From Hypoxylon rubiginosum (lineage: Eukaryota; Ascomycota; Sordariomycetes; Xylariales; Hypoxylaceae), in the NCBI GenBank assembly GCA_902806565.1, contig CADCXA010000033.1:62001-126000 (forward strand): a DNA stretch of 64,000 nucleotides. The letters run 5' to 3'. The translations under genes and the position numbers were made by a program. Shown here in pieces: positions 46,797 to 56,988 of the stretch (its first letter is position 1; each line of letters opens with the position of its first letter). The notes beneath the pieces were generated by a model, which saw nothing but the letters and a program-made list of their open reading frames with translations, did not search any database and had not been told where the DNA came from.

Positions 46797-47087
46797 ATGT
46801 ATGGTCTAGCATTCACTCTAATCTCTATGTCCGCACCGGCGGTACATGGTGCGCCGGTGTGGTCGATCTTCCACGATGGCCCCAAGTTAATAGAAGGCAC
46901 TGACGAGTGGCCGAGGAGCCCCGCCGAACTCCAAAGGCGACAGGAGCCGGTACTGGCGGAGGGGACATATCTTACTCCTGTTGCCATCGGTGCAATTATA
47001 GGCGGCGTTGTAGTCACTATCGGGCTTGTTGTTTTACTATTCTTTTGCGGGAGGGGTTCGATTTTGAGACGCAAACGGGGACACTAG
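46797..47087 (+). CDS. Small putative membrane protein with signal peptide
   Basis: 96 codons in one exon. The N-terminus resembles a signal peptide with cleavage near VHGAP (about residues 1-19). A short luminal or extracellular segment follows (about 20-58). A strong hydrophobic helix then runs at about residues 59-82 (LTPVAIGAIIGGVVVTIGLVVLLFF), with a basic tail (RGSILRRKRGH). This type I topology is coherent, which favours a real gene, but I know no family. Surface anchoring is inferred. Confidence 0.5.
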   Translation: MYGLAFTLISMSAPAVHGAPVWSIFHDGPKLIEGTDEWPRSPAELQRRQEPVLAEGTYLTPVAIGAIIGGVVVTIGLVVLLFFCGRGSILRRKRGH

Positions 47088-47393
47088 TCGGGGAACTACC
47101 ATCTATGATATTAACTAGCATAGGATACCGAGTATTCCGGTTATAGTCAGAGCAAGTAAAGAGAGCGTTAGGGGTTACAAACCCATGCCTTGTCCAAAAC
47201 TATACCCTTCTAGCTTATTACAGAATTCAAAATCAACTCACTATAGTCTATTGTATCTGTCTCTCAAGTTATATGCACCATCACATTACATCATCGATTA
47301 GTCCCCTACCCCCATTAGCTCTTGCTTGACTGCAGCAAGAGCATCTCGATATGTAAATTAAAGTACTTGTGAACTGATTAAAGCGCAGTGCCC
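47088..47393. other. Short intergenic stretch, nothing seen
   Basis: 3' region between the small membrane-protein gene and the broken CVNH gene. Nothing recognised. Confidence 0.4.
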
Positions 47394-47871
47394 TCAACAA
47401 TTATAAATGGGACTACCGTACGCGGCTAATTCTCTTTTGCAAGTCAGATTCCCCAATTCGTTCTGAATGTCATTCCAATCGTTAAGATCGAAGTAGTTCG
47501 GCTGTAATCCTACGCCCTCGCCTTCGAGCACGTGGCTGATAGACACATGTTATAATCGCCTATCCGTTCGCAGTCGTAAGACTTGGCGAAGCTGCCGTTG
47601 CCGTGAACGATTGTCAAATTCCCCGAATAATTTGCGAAGAAATCGTTAATCTTATCGGTGGGGTTGAGGCAGTCGGCCTCCAAGAGGTGATTATCCATCA
47701 ACCGGAGGTTACTGCAGCTCCGGGGGGGGGGGGCTACTTGGACGTGTCGATCCCGGGATCAAAGGAAAGGCTTGGATCAGGGGCGTCCACTGGATTGATG
47801 GTCGTGACAGCCGGAACAATGGTAATGGCGGATAGGAATACTGGAGGTAGTGATGTGAATGTTGCCTTCAT
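47394..47871 (-). pseudogene. Broken cyanovirin-N homology (CVNH) gene
   Basis: A degraded copy of the intact CVNH gene at 48784-49221. Its start (47871) encodes MKATFTSL, close to the intact gene's MKATFASL, and the flanking bases are also similar. The frame then breaks around an uninterrupted run of 12 C (12 G on the plus strand, 47722-47733), with a TAG just before it. The CVNH-like segment SCSNLRLMDNHLLEADCLN and NGSFAKSYDC continues in another frame. A second frame change near 47525-47530 leads to FDLNDWNDIQNELGNLTC and the stop at 47394. Neither break can be repaired by a plausible intron. No intact product is expected unless the runs are sequencing errors. Confidence 0.75.
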
Positions 47872-48783
47872 GATTGCGACAAATATGTTTGTTATGTCGA
47901 TGAGGGCTATGGTGTTTCCGTTATGGAGAGGTGGTAGAGGTGGGAGAGAAAATAGAGAAGAGAGAAAATATTGCTCGGCAATTTGTATTAATGATATTAT
48001 GGGTATCTGTTAGTAGTTCTGCCTTCGATCAATGAAAGAGTATTTACTTGAGTCTTGCGCAGCAAACAACTCCTAGGATAATGGACGTTGTTGGCCCGGG
48101 AGGGGAGCGAAAAGGCGTCGAGACGACGAGGTTATTTCACGAGGGGCTAAGAGCTTTAACATAAAAATGTCACGCGTATACGTAGGCACTGAGGTCCCTT
48201 TCCCCTTTGAACGTAGCGGCACCTGGGTGAGATCATGGATGATTTGGTGAAGGTTCGAGCTTACAAACATACGATAGAGATGTTGGCTATCAAACTCAGG
48301 ACGTTTCCGGAAGCTGATAATCTGTCTTGGGGCCTATCATGACAGAAACAGACTTGGCATAGCGTTACAAGTAATGAATAAATTTGTTTAATTTGTTTCG
48401 AGGTTTAGCTTGAGCCAAAAATGTCGCTATAAATATCATTTGCTAAATGCTGATATACTCACTCCTTTTAAGACCCCATAACTGACAATAGAGCCTTATG
48501 TAACCGCAAGGCGCCGATACAATCGTGACAATGCTGATACGCTGACTTGGATCTTATAGAAGCTTAGTAAAATGAGGGGGCAGGAACATGGAAATAACAT
48601 AGATGGATACAGGAGACCGGTCGTTATATTTCTGTCTAGGTATTTTTCCAGGCAGTCTAGAATCCGCCCGCAGCAAAATAGAAGAAGTATCCGTCCAAAA
48701 GCTCCAGAGCACATTCATGTGTCCTGCTTTCCATCAGTCTCTTCAGCAGTTGGAAAGTGACATCCATCGTGGGGAGATAAATC
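47872..48783. other. Intergenic stretch between duplicated CVNH copies
   Basis: The part next to 47872 resembles the sequence upstream of the intact CVNH gene, indicating that its promoter was duplicated with the coding part. No other gene is seen. Confidence 0.45.
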
Positions 48784-49221
48784 TCAAAAAACAGAACATT
48801 GTAGAGCCCCATCATCATTCTTGAAATGAGTTGCATTATTGAGATCAAAGATGCTGGTAACGAGTAAAGGCTTGCCGTCGTCTCCGTTCTTGCCATTACC
48901 ACATTCGCATTGTAGTAACGTCTTCGTTGGGCTTTTCAGGATGCAATCGCTACAAGATTGAGTGAAGCTGCCGTTTTGACTCAGACTGATTTGCCCATCA
49001 TAATTCGCAAGGCAATCGTCAAGTTGAAGTGTCGTATAAACCCCGCCTGGGTTAGATGCGCTGACGCAATTGGCACTTAGAGTGTTTCCATCGTCCGCGA
49101 GGATGAAATCGCCGCAGGTCAGAGAGATCCCCCTTGCAAAGTCGCAACCATCGGTCCCTCCCCGAACAACAGTGAGGGCGGGCAAGATTGCCACGAGAAG
49201 AGATGCGAAGGTTGCCTTCAT
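48784..49221 (-). CDS. Secreted cyanovirin-N homology (CVNH) lectin-like protein
   Basis: Single exon, 145 residues. The signal peptide is about residues 1-21 (MKATFASLLVAILPALTVVRG). The mature part shows the two-fold CVNH pattern. The first half has CGDF and LSANCVSASNPGGVYTTLQLDDCLANYDGQIS; the second has NGSFTQSCSDCILKS, LLQCECGNG and the terminal IFDLNNATHFKNDDGALQC. Fungal CVNH proteins often bind mannose-type glycans. The start at 49221 is chosen because upstream codons lack signal-peptide character. A TATA-like ATAAATA lies about 150 bp upstream (49367-49373). It is an intact paralogue of the broken gene about 1 kb downstream. Ligand and role are inferred from the family. Confidence 0.88.
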   Translation of the reverse strand: MKATFASLLVAILPALTVVRGGTDGCDFARGISLTCGDFILADDGNTLSANCVSASNPGGVYTTLQLDDCLANYDGQISLSQNGSFTQSCSDCILKSPTKTLLQCECGNGKNGDDGKPLLVTSIFDLNNATHFKNDDGALQCSVF

Positions 49222-49986
49222 GACTGCGATAGGTTTGTTCGTTGTGATGAGGAATGCTGTAGTGATTCTTCGTATTGAAATGTCGAGTGCGGTGCTTGCA
49301 TGGGGAGGGCGGTGATGGAGATTATAGAGAAGACAGAAGACTGTTCCGTAATTGGAGCAGGAAAGAGTATTTATGTTGATGGTATTGAGAGTATCATTGG
49401 TGGCTCTGCCCTCAATATAATGGGGGATGCTATTAACCTGAGTCCTGGGAAGCAAATAATAAATAATGACTGTTTGGTTGACGTGGTTATTAGGGATTCG
49501 GCGTTTTGGATAGGGAGTGAGATGAGAGCATAAACGGCCTCTTCCTGCATGTATACCCGGGTTGCTTGGTGGTTAGGTTGAGAGAGCCTCGAATAACAAT
49601 GTAGTTGTATCCACGCCTGAAGGTTCGCATCATGACTACGTTGACCTCTACTCAGATAGTCCTTCTTGCTCAGGCATGACGAGTACTCGATCTGAACAAT
49701 GCCGTTGGCCAATAACGCATGGCCATGACGCAAACATGTCCTATCAGCCTACGATGTAACTTTCTCAACGAGGGAAGAACTGGGCGGCAGCATTATCACC
49801 GTCAAACAAGTGACGCTATCAAGCTTGGGAATATCCGCTTCCAAGGCACAAGACAGAGTGAACCTGACTCAACGAGACCAGCGCAATGACCCCACGGTTC
49901 GTAGATCTCTACACTTCATCATTGCCGACTTGATAACAGTCAGTAAGTTATTGTTCGTAGGAGCTGTAAAGCTATCGGTTCCATTC
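49222..49986. other. Intergenic stretch, no gene seen
   Basis: Promoter side of the CVNH gene and 3' flank of the small TM-protein gene. No defined element apart from the TATA-like sequence noted with the CVNH gene. Confidence 0.4.
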
Positions 49987-50268
49987 TCATCCCTTATTTT
50001 TCTCCTTACTCGCATTCCCCAGAGTTGAGTATTTAGGTATGGTCTTGGCTTCGCCGCCTAAGAGGAGTCGGTCGAACAGAACCCATGATGTTACCAGCAA
50101 AATCGGCATAGCGATCATTAGTCGAGTGTATTTTCGGGCAGCTCGCTTGTATTCGGGACTGGACGGATCGATGCGCTTGGGTATCGAAGCTACAGGTCTC
50201 GGCGGAAGCTGAGCCCGCTGGGCGGCTGGCGGAGGTTTAGCAACACGGGGCTTCGGATTTGTCGCCAT
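49987..50268 (-). CDS. Small single-TM protein, conserved-looking
   Basis: Single exon, 93 residues. A proline- and basic-rich N-terminus (about 1-30) precedes PSSPEYKRAARKYTRLM. One hydrophobic helix follows (about 49-65, LMIAMPILLVTSWVLFDRLLLGG), then a Lys/Asn-rich tail. The pattern YKRAARKYTRL...TSWVLFDRL looks like a conserved small mitochondrial or ER membrane protein of filamentous fungi, but I cannot name it. No signal peptide is seen. The gene model is plausible because composition is strongly protein-like; the location is inferred. Confidence 0.6.
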   Translation of the reverse strand: MATNPKPRVAKPPPAAQRAQLPPRPVASIPKRIDPSSPEYKRAARKYTRLMIAMPILLVTSWVLFDRLLLGGEAKTIPKYSTLGNASKEKNKG

Positions 50269-50615
50269 GGTATGGTAGATACCGCTAGACTAGATAGAAG
50301 ACGATTCACGAGGAGGAGTGAAGTGATCGTGCTGTTTGTGAAGGTTTCGAAGGACGAAGTTTACTTGGCGCGACAGTAGGGAATATTTTACGTAGTGGGG
50401 AGCTTGAATGATATGCAGCCACAAGAGACCCACTTAAACACACTACGGCTATGATGTAGGCCCACCCTAGACCAGGTAGGGTACCTATAATGAGGCTGAT
50501 TCGATTCTTAACCTTGATTCGCAATTTCCTCCTCTTCATCTTCGAAATCATTGGTGCACAAAGCCTCCTTGGCCTGTACTGAAATATGCCTACATATATA
50601 GGTAATGTAAGTTAA
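50269..50615. other. Short intergenic stretch, nothing seen
   Basis: Promoter side of the small TM-protein gene. No further element recognised. Confidence 0.4.
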
Positions 50616-51288
50616 TCAGAATACGTAAATCGACCTGGCCTCGGGATTATTGCGTATACACTCCCAGCACATGTTGTGAGGGCAGACCACAATTGGCATC
50701 TCCTTATCCATCCCATGCCGGTATAAAACCGACACGACAGCTAGCCGAGCCACCCAATTGTCAAAACATCTGACTACTGCGGCTTCTTCCGCGCAATCCA
50801 GCACTTGGTCCTAAGACTCAACAGACAGCATCGAAGAATAGGTTATCTGCCTCGGAGAGCTTCTCGCAGCATCACCATGCGGGCACGGCCCACGAACCTG
50901 CCGGGTGAGTCGTCCGTCGGCCAACGCCTGATAGATATCTACGTCAGCAACCCATTTCCCGCCGTCCCGGACGGAAACAACGGCCTCGATGATGTTCACA
51001 TCGGCATCGTGCTGGCCAACAATCTGGTAGCTGACTAGAGGAGCACGCTAGCCGGTGAAGCTTAGATGCAACGACGTATTCTGGATGTAGTCGTGAGGCA
51101 TCCCGTCCAATTCGGTCTGTTCCACTCTCCATGCGCCGTGGCCCAGCTGCCGTACCATGAGATTTGATGGATATGACAAGAGTGAAAAGCCTGCTCTCCC
51201 CGTATTCCCTAGGACTCGATTGAAGCTGTAGGCTGGAGGGGCTGACCCCGGATCGCTCAGCAGCTGGAGACATACGAAACCTGGGCGG
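50616..51288 (-). pseudogene. Truncated gene remnant with in-frame stop (unknown ascomycete family)
   Basis: On the minus strand a protein-like frame runs from about 51288. It passes NRVLGNTGRAGFSLLSYPS, GHGAWRVEQTELDGMPHDYI and LHLSFTG. It is cut by TAG at 51050-51048, then continues in the same frame (APLVSYQIVGQHDADVNIIE, DGGKWVADVDIYQ). An 87-bp GT...AG intron (50897-50811) leads to a last exon ending CPHNMCWECIRN and a stop at 50616. The TAG sits where a Trp codon would fit, so a single G-to-A change explains it. No start codon or signal region is found upstream. Part of the sequence feels familiar from uncharacterised ascomycete proteins, but I cannot name a family. A truncated, decaying copy is the best reading. 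Confidence 0.65.
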
Positions 51289-52327
51289 TGCACAATAGCC
51301 CTCGTTTACAATACCTTAGGCAAGCAACCCGGGGAAAAGGGGGGGGGCCGAGGCCGGGTGTGTTTAACCCGCGCAACATTCTCGCTTTTAATTAAGACTC
51401 GATCCTAGGACATCTAGTGTCTAATAATTGCCTCCCGCCCATGCGTAGCCTTCCGATCCCTTGAATCTGAAATTTAACAGGTGAAAAGTCGGTCAAGGTC
51501 GAGGAAGTGTGACAACCATAGTGAAGCCTTATAAAGGCTAACAGCCCTGTAATCCCAGGTAAAATCGCTGCAACCCTACGTCCTACGTCGGGACCGGCAG
51601 CAGGCAGTGCTAACGTAATAATCAATAGGGCGCACGCACAAGGGCCAATCATAGCATTCAGGCAAGTCTCAGAGGTTGGACACAGGTGGGGGCATAGACT
51701 ACCTGGTAATCAAACGACAAGCGATCATGTTGTTCTAGATCCTCCTAGCCTGAGGTTTTCTTCCTCAGGTAAGCCACAACGGCTCTAATCGGTATGAGCC
51801 TACCTATTGGGTTTTTGCAGCATGACAACTACATGCGCATCGAAAAGGAAAATGAGGAAGAGACCGCTTGCCTTTCCTTACCTCCCGAATTGGGGTACAG
51901 ATGAGGAAGACTCAATGTACGCCGCAAAGGGTACGTTAAAATCTTGCCTGGAATTTTTCAATGTCGATAGCAAGCCAGCACGTATACCCACCTAAACAAA
52001 GCCTACTCACCAGATCTTTTCAGCCGCTTCTGGCCTAAAGATAATCTAGGTTAGTGACTCGGTGGGTGTGTTTGTGTAACAGAAAAGTGCATGATAATTC
52101 TTTTCCCTGCTCACTTGCATGTGCAGCAGAATCCTCCATATTACCTATTTTACTCTGCAGCAAAATAGTTCCAAGTAAATAACGATCTCACACATAGTTG
52201 AAATTATTCAAAGTACTTTCTAATAGCACATCAGTGCGTAATAATATAAGGGGATGATGGTTATATTTCGCTATTTGACGAGAAATAATAAGGACAGTTA
52301 GGTTCATCCACCACCAAACTCCTAACA
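51289..52327. other. Intergenic stretch, no gene seen
   Basis: Contains a G-run near 51341-51349. Short frames at 51.4-52.0 kb have no recognisable motif. Confidence 0.4.
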
Positions 52328-53064
52328 CTAAGGGAAGGGAGGAGACTGAGGCGGCCCAGGCGGTTTTTGTTGATGCTTAGTAGGTGTAGCCGGAGTAATC
52401 CAGAAGATTGGGTAAACGCGTTGGATATTGTTGAGAAGAAGAGCAACGGCCAGGATCATAGCAGATGACAGGAGCACAATGGGAAGAAAGTACCATGACA
52501 GATTCCAAACGTCTATGTCGACGGCAGGGAGCAACGCAGTAGCCCCGGCGGGCGGGTGAGTCGTATCAGTAACCTGCATAACGACGATGGCAATAGCTGT
52601 CGAGAGCGAGGCAGCCAACCAGCGTAGCGACTCGAACTTGGAAGCGGACGGAATGAGACTGAAAAGTTTGGTGACACATATCCCAACTAGTGCGCTGAGA
52701 AAATGTCCGCCAAATAGTGCTCGCGGTTGGGCAAGCGGCGCTTGGGGCATTCCATAAACAAGAACAGCTGAGGCACCCTGTCGAGGAAGATAAAGCTTAT
52801 TAACACAGCTAACAACGGCATAGGTGGACAAGATATTTTTCAACATACATAAGAGGCGATAATACCGGGCACATGCCGACTTGTAAAGTACTCCGAGTAG
52901 TTGAAGATTACCTGGAGGACGGAGAGCCCACAAAAGGCAGTGATGAAAGACCAGAGGTAGTTTACAGGCGAGGGAAGCGGCGTTGGGGGAGACGAACGAA
53001 AGCCAAGCCACCGACTAATCCAAGGAGGAAGCCGGGCGAGGCGGCCACCAGCCGGTGGTAGCAT
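52328..53064 (-). CDS. HPP-family integral membrane protein
   Basis: Two exons, 53064-52849 and 52777-52328, joined in phase 0 at IIASY|GASAVLVYG; about 221 residues. Four to five hydrophobic helices are visible. The second exon carries the signature THPPAGATALLPA, the His-Pro-Pro motif that gives the family its name, after the segment QPRALFGGHFLSALVG. HPP proteins are found in bacteria, fungi and plants; plant members have been linked to nitrite transport in plastids. The fungal role is not known. The ordinary length (about 200 residues) and intact motif suggest a working gene. Confidence 0.87.
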
Positions 53065-53864
53065 GGTTAAGTGAAAAGGGGGTGTGAAAGTGGAAGTGAA
53101 AAATAAGAAGCATAAGAATCAGAAGTAACAAAAGAAAAGGATTCGACACATAATAAAGGGGTCAGGGAAAATATTGGATTCCGTAACGAATTAATATACT
53201 GTACATTTCGCGTATTTACCTGTACTTAACACTGTCCACCCTTTTTTTCTTCTTTACTAAAAGAAAAGAAAGTACCTTGCATAGCTGTTTCATCATCCAG
53301 CCGAAAGGATCGTAACTGTATAATTATCATATCATTCCGGTCAACATGCTTGCTTTAGCCATGTTCCAATATTGGCTGGCCTTCTCGCATGTAAACTAGC
53401 GGTGTGGCATTATTTAAAGCTTTTGTTGTAGGACGAGGTGGTCAGCTGGGAACAGTCGGATTCCGAAGCTGAACGAAAATTTTCCCAATCCTAACTAAGA
53501 ATATCTAGGCTTTCAAAATGCCTTTTGGTAATTGAGCTCGGTGTTATGGATTGGACTATGTGTCTTCGGTAGCCATACCCAGTCGTCATACGCGGCTCTG
53601 GGAGTTTTGTTAACATCCTTCCTGCGCTGCGCCAGGGAGTCACATGCGGCAGCCACAATGCTTCAGGGTCTGGTCTGTCCACTGTATTAATAACAATAGG
53701 GATGAGGAGTGAAAGGAATTAAGCTATCTCACCGAAACCTATGTCGAAAAATGACCTTAGTAATATGAGCGCCTATACCACAATGCCTACCTTAAATAGA
53801 GCCCGGTTACCGCAGCACAAGAGGTTATTAAATTCATTCACGGGAAAACATCCCCTCTGATACT
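53065..53864. other. Divergent intergenic region, no gene seen
   Basis: Between the divergent HPP and P450 genes; it should hold both promoters. No defined element recognised. Confidence 0.4.
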
Positions 53865-55957
53865 ATGGAGAACTACTCAAGCGTCCCATTCTTCAGCTCG
53901 GCAGCGAGCACGGGTAATGATACGCCCTCGACTGTTTTTGATACATTCAGCTCCAGTCCTTTTCTATGGACACTATGCTCACTTCTCGCCATTGCTGTCG
54001 TCTATATAACCAAATATTTCAAGCCTACTCTTACTGACCATCTGGGAAACGGGATTCCCAAAGGCCCAAAAGGGCTTCCAATACTCGGCAAGTTTAACTC
54101 TTGAAGGATTTAACATCGAGCATAGGTGGCTAACGAAAATAGGTTCCTTTCCGTTCCTGACTCGGTACCCTGAACTAACACTTGACTACTGGGCTAAAAG
54201 TTTTGGGGATCTGTATTCTGTTTGGCTTGGAAATCAACTCTTTGTGATTGTCTCGGACCCTGCCATTGCTAAGGATCTCATGGTCACCAATGGATCTGTA
54301 TTTTCCTCCCGCAAGGAAATGTATGTCAAGAGTCAGACCGTTTTCGCTGGCCGTGGGATTACAGCAACTCCCTACAATGACCGCTGGTTCGTCGTATTAT
54401 ATCGTATTCTAGGTAGTGCTAAGGTCTGCTGACATTTTAACAGGCGTAAGCACCGCCGAATCGCGTTTACGTGGCTCAATCAGCGCGCAGTCGATAGCTA
54501 CACAGCAACACTTGATAGAGAAGCAACCTCGTTGATAAAAGCGCTTCTAGTCGCCAGTGACGGTGGGAAAACTCCCGTTAACCCTCAGGTGTGCTGCCTC
54601 TTACCCCTTTTGACAATCCTCAACCTCTGCTGATCACCCTGGAGCCGCACGCGGGTCGTTGCTCTCTTAACAACATGACGACCATCACATTTGGTTTTCG
54701 GACTGACGGGATCGACGACCCGTTGGTAAAGCGCGCCTTAAAGCTAAGCAGAGAATTCATGTGAGTCAATGCGTCATAGAAACCAAGTAAACCTGACATG
54801 CTAACCAACGGTAGGAACTGCACCGGCCCAATGTCAAATTTAGTCGATTTCATTCCCATTCTGCAGAAATTACCTAACCCGATGTTTACTCGAGGAAAGC
54901 GTCTGCATCAAGGTCTCGTCGACGTATATGGCGGATTTGTCAAGGACGTTGAGGCCAAGGTAAAAAGGGGTGAGCCAGTTAATGACTGCCTGGCCAAGAC
55001 TATGGCCGAGGTGCGCGAGGAAGAAAAGCTTGATGATCTAGACATGGCTATCATGGCGTCGGCGTTCCTCATCGGTGGTGTAGAGACGGTATGTTTTCCA
55101 GTGTGGCGGTGTTTGGCTCATTGCTGAGAAGTTGCTATACAGACTGCCGCTATCATGCAATGGTTTTCAGCGCTCATACCAGCGTATCCTGAAATACAGA
55201 AGAAGGCTCAGGAAGAGCTTGACAGCGTCGTCGGTCGTTCACGTTTACCAACTGTCGAGGATGAGAAAAATTTGCCATACTGCCATGCTATTATCAAAGA
55301 GGTAAGACACGAATAGGCAAAATGTTGGCTCACTGATTATTTCCAACTCACAAATACGTGCTGGGCAGGTCGAACGCGTTCATAACCCCTTTTGGCTCGG
55401 GACACCGCATGTGGCGTCGGAGGACTTCACGTATCGTGGCAAGTACATCCCTAAGAATACGGTCGTTGTCCTCAACACGTTCACGATGCATCATGATCCT
55501 GAACGGTATCCGGACCCGTACACGTTTAACGTAAGTCAGGTATGACATATTTCCGTAAGGAATAGAGCTAATTAGTGTTATCAGCCCGACCGTTATATCG
55601 AAGACAATCTCACATCTGCAGAGAGTGCAAATCTTAGTGAGCCGCACAAACGCGACCACTGGATGTTTGGAGCCGGGTAAGATTTCCTAATTGACACTTC
55701 ACGAGACTATTCAGGTGCTGAATTTTTATTGCCCTTAAAGCCGCCGTATCTGCCCGGGCATGATTGTCGCGGAGCGCGAGATCTGGCTGACCGTGTCGCG
55801 CATGCTGTGGGCTTTCGACATGACGGAGATTCCCGGCGAGCCCATCGACCTAAAAGAGTACGACGGGCTTTCCGGCCGATCACCGGTGCCGTTCAAGATC
55901 AAACTCACGCCGAGGGACGAAAGCGTAGCTGAGATATTGAGGAATGTGAAAGTTTGA
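53865..55957 (+). CDS. Cytochrome P450 monooxygenase
   Basis: Nine exons: 53865-54087, 54143-54386, 54444-54588, 54645-54760, 54815-55088, 55143-55301, 55369-55530, 55585-55676 and 55741-55957; about 543 residues, all phases closing. Intron 1 has a GC donor (G|GCAAGT) and intron 3 a GAG acceptor. An N-terminal membrane anchor (about residues 34-52) precedes a PKGPKGLPILG proline hinge. The I-helix region is AFLIGGVETTAA; K-helix ExxR is EVER; the PERF-like region is PDRYIEDN; the heme loop is FGAGRRICPG with the axial Cys near residue 475. The FPFLTRYPELTLDYW and GRGITATPYNDRWRKHRR blocks resemble fungal P450s of the phenylacetate-hydroxylase/OMST-oxidoreductase-like group. The substrate is unknown. 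It acts on the ER membrane with a P450 reductase. Confidence 0.93.
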
Positions 55958-56089
55958 GTAATTACCCCTTTTAAATAATAAAGCTAAAAGTGTCGCGTAC
56001 CATAGGTAGAAACCCCTATGAACGTGGATATATCTCCCAGAAAAAAGGGTTTATTCCATCTCTCCCTAGCTGCCCTTGCGCTAATCCTA

Positions 56090-56298
56090 AAAATTGATGA
56101 CATAATATTCTATATGCCCTATAACTGCCCTATAATACAGGGACCTAAGTGCTAGAGGTCACAGATAGCCTCAACAACGGCTTCGTAATGGCTTATGAAT
56201 GCCCTACAAATATAGGGAGCTTAGGCACCGAGCCCCGCTATAATTACAGCGAGTTCCAGCGCATACCTTCTATAGCTTAAGATTATGTCATCAATTTT
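56090..56298. repeat. Region bounded by 17-bp inverted repeats
   Basis: AAAATTGATGACATAAT at 56090-56106 is exactly inverted at 56282-56298, spanning about 209 bp. Target duplications are not obvious. It could be a small MITE relic. Confidence 0.5.
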
Positions 56299-56441
56299 CA
56301 GAGTTTTGGGTGATATGGCCAGCCGTCAATGCGCTAACGCTCCCCCTAATGCGGGGCTACCCGTTAGTGCATCCAAGAGGTTGGTATTCCGTAAACGCAC
56401 GCTATCTCAACCCCGAAGAAAATATTAACTTCAACGAGCCA

Positions 56442-56471
56442 GAAGACCCGAAGACCCGAAGACCCGAAGAC
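56442..56471. repeat. Tandem repeat of GAAGACCC
   Basis: Three full 8-bp units and most of a fourth, with no mismatch. Confidence 0.85.
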
Positions 56472-56910
56472 ACATTGGTCATCTTTTTGACAAAGAAGTA
56501 TCCATTCCTCTCGCTCTTCCTAACTACCTGGGGAATCGTCTTCCTTGATCCCCGCAGCTTGCCTCTGTACACTACCGAATATTAGGTGCCATAGGTCCTA
56601 AGCCCATCGACCAAGAATACCAACCACCTGGATTCTTTCTCCTTATCATCATCAAAGCTTATCTCGTCTTATCAGTTCTAATATTTGCAACTAAGCCTGC
56701 CGTCGGCTCCATCATCCGAGCTCTTCGGCTAACAGCATGCTGGAAACGGCGATAGTGAAGATCGGTGGGCTTTTAGTGCCGAGGGGTTATGCGGAGTCCA
56801 AGTTCACCTACACCGTACAGACCGTAGCAGTAATGCCATCACCGGGCTAATCCGGGCATCGAAGAGATATGAGCTTTGCACCTTATCAACATCGGCGAGG
56901 CATATATGTG

Positions 56911-56918
56911 TATAAATA
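56911..56918 (+). promoter_or_regulatory. TATA box of asparaginase-like gene
   Basis: TATAAATA lies about 70 bp upstream of the start codon at 56989, a good position for a fungal TATA element. Confidence 0.5.
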
Positions 56919-56988
56919 GAGGTCTATCCTTGCCGCCCTGTAGCATGGGCAATACGCAGCCTCCAGTATTCGATTACGCATTGTCACC

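Larger units (their letters stand above)
55958..56988. other. Intergenic stretch with small repeats, no gene seen
   Basis: It holds a 17-bp perfect inverted repeat (56090-56106 and 56282-56298) and a short 8-bp tandem repeat at 56442-56471. A plus-strand frame at 56310-56585 includes this repeat but shows no recognisable family. Confidence 0.4.
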
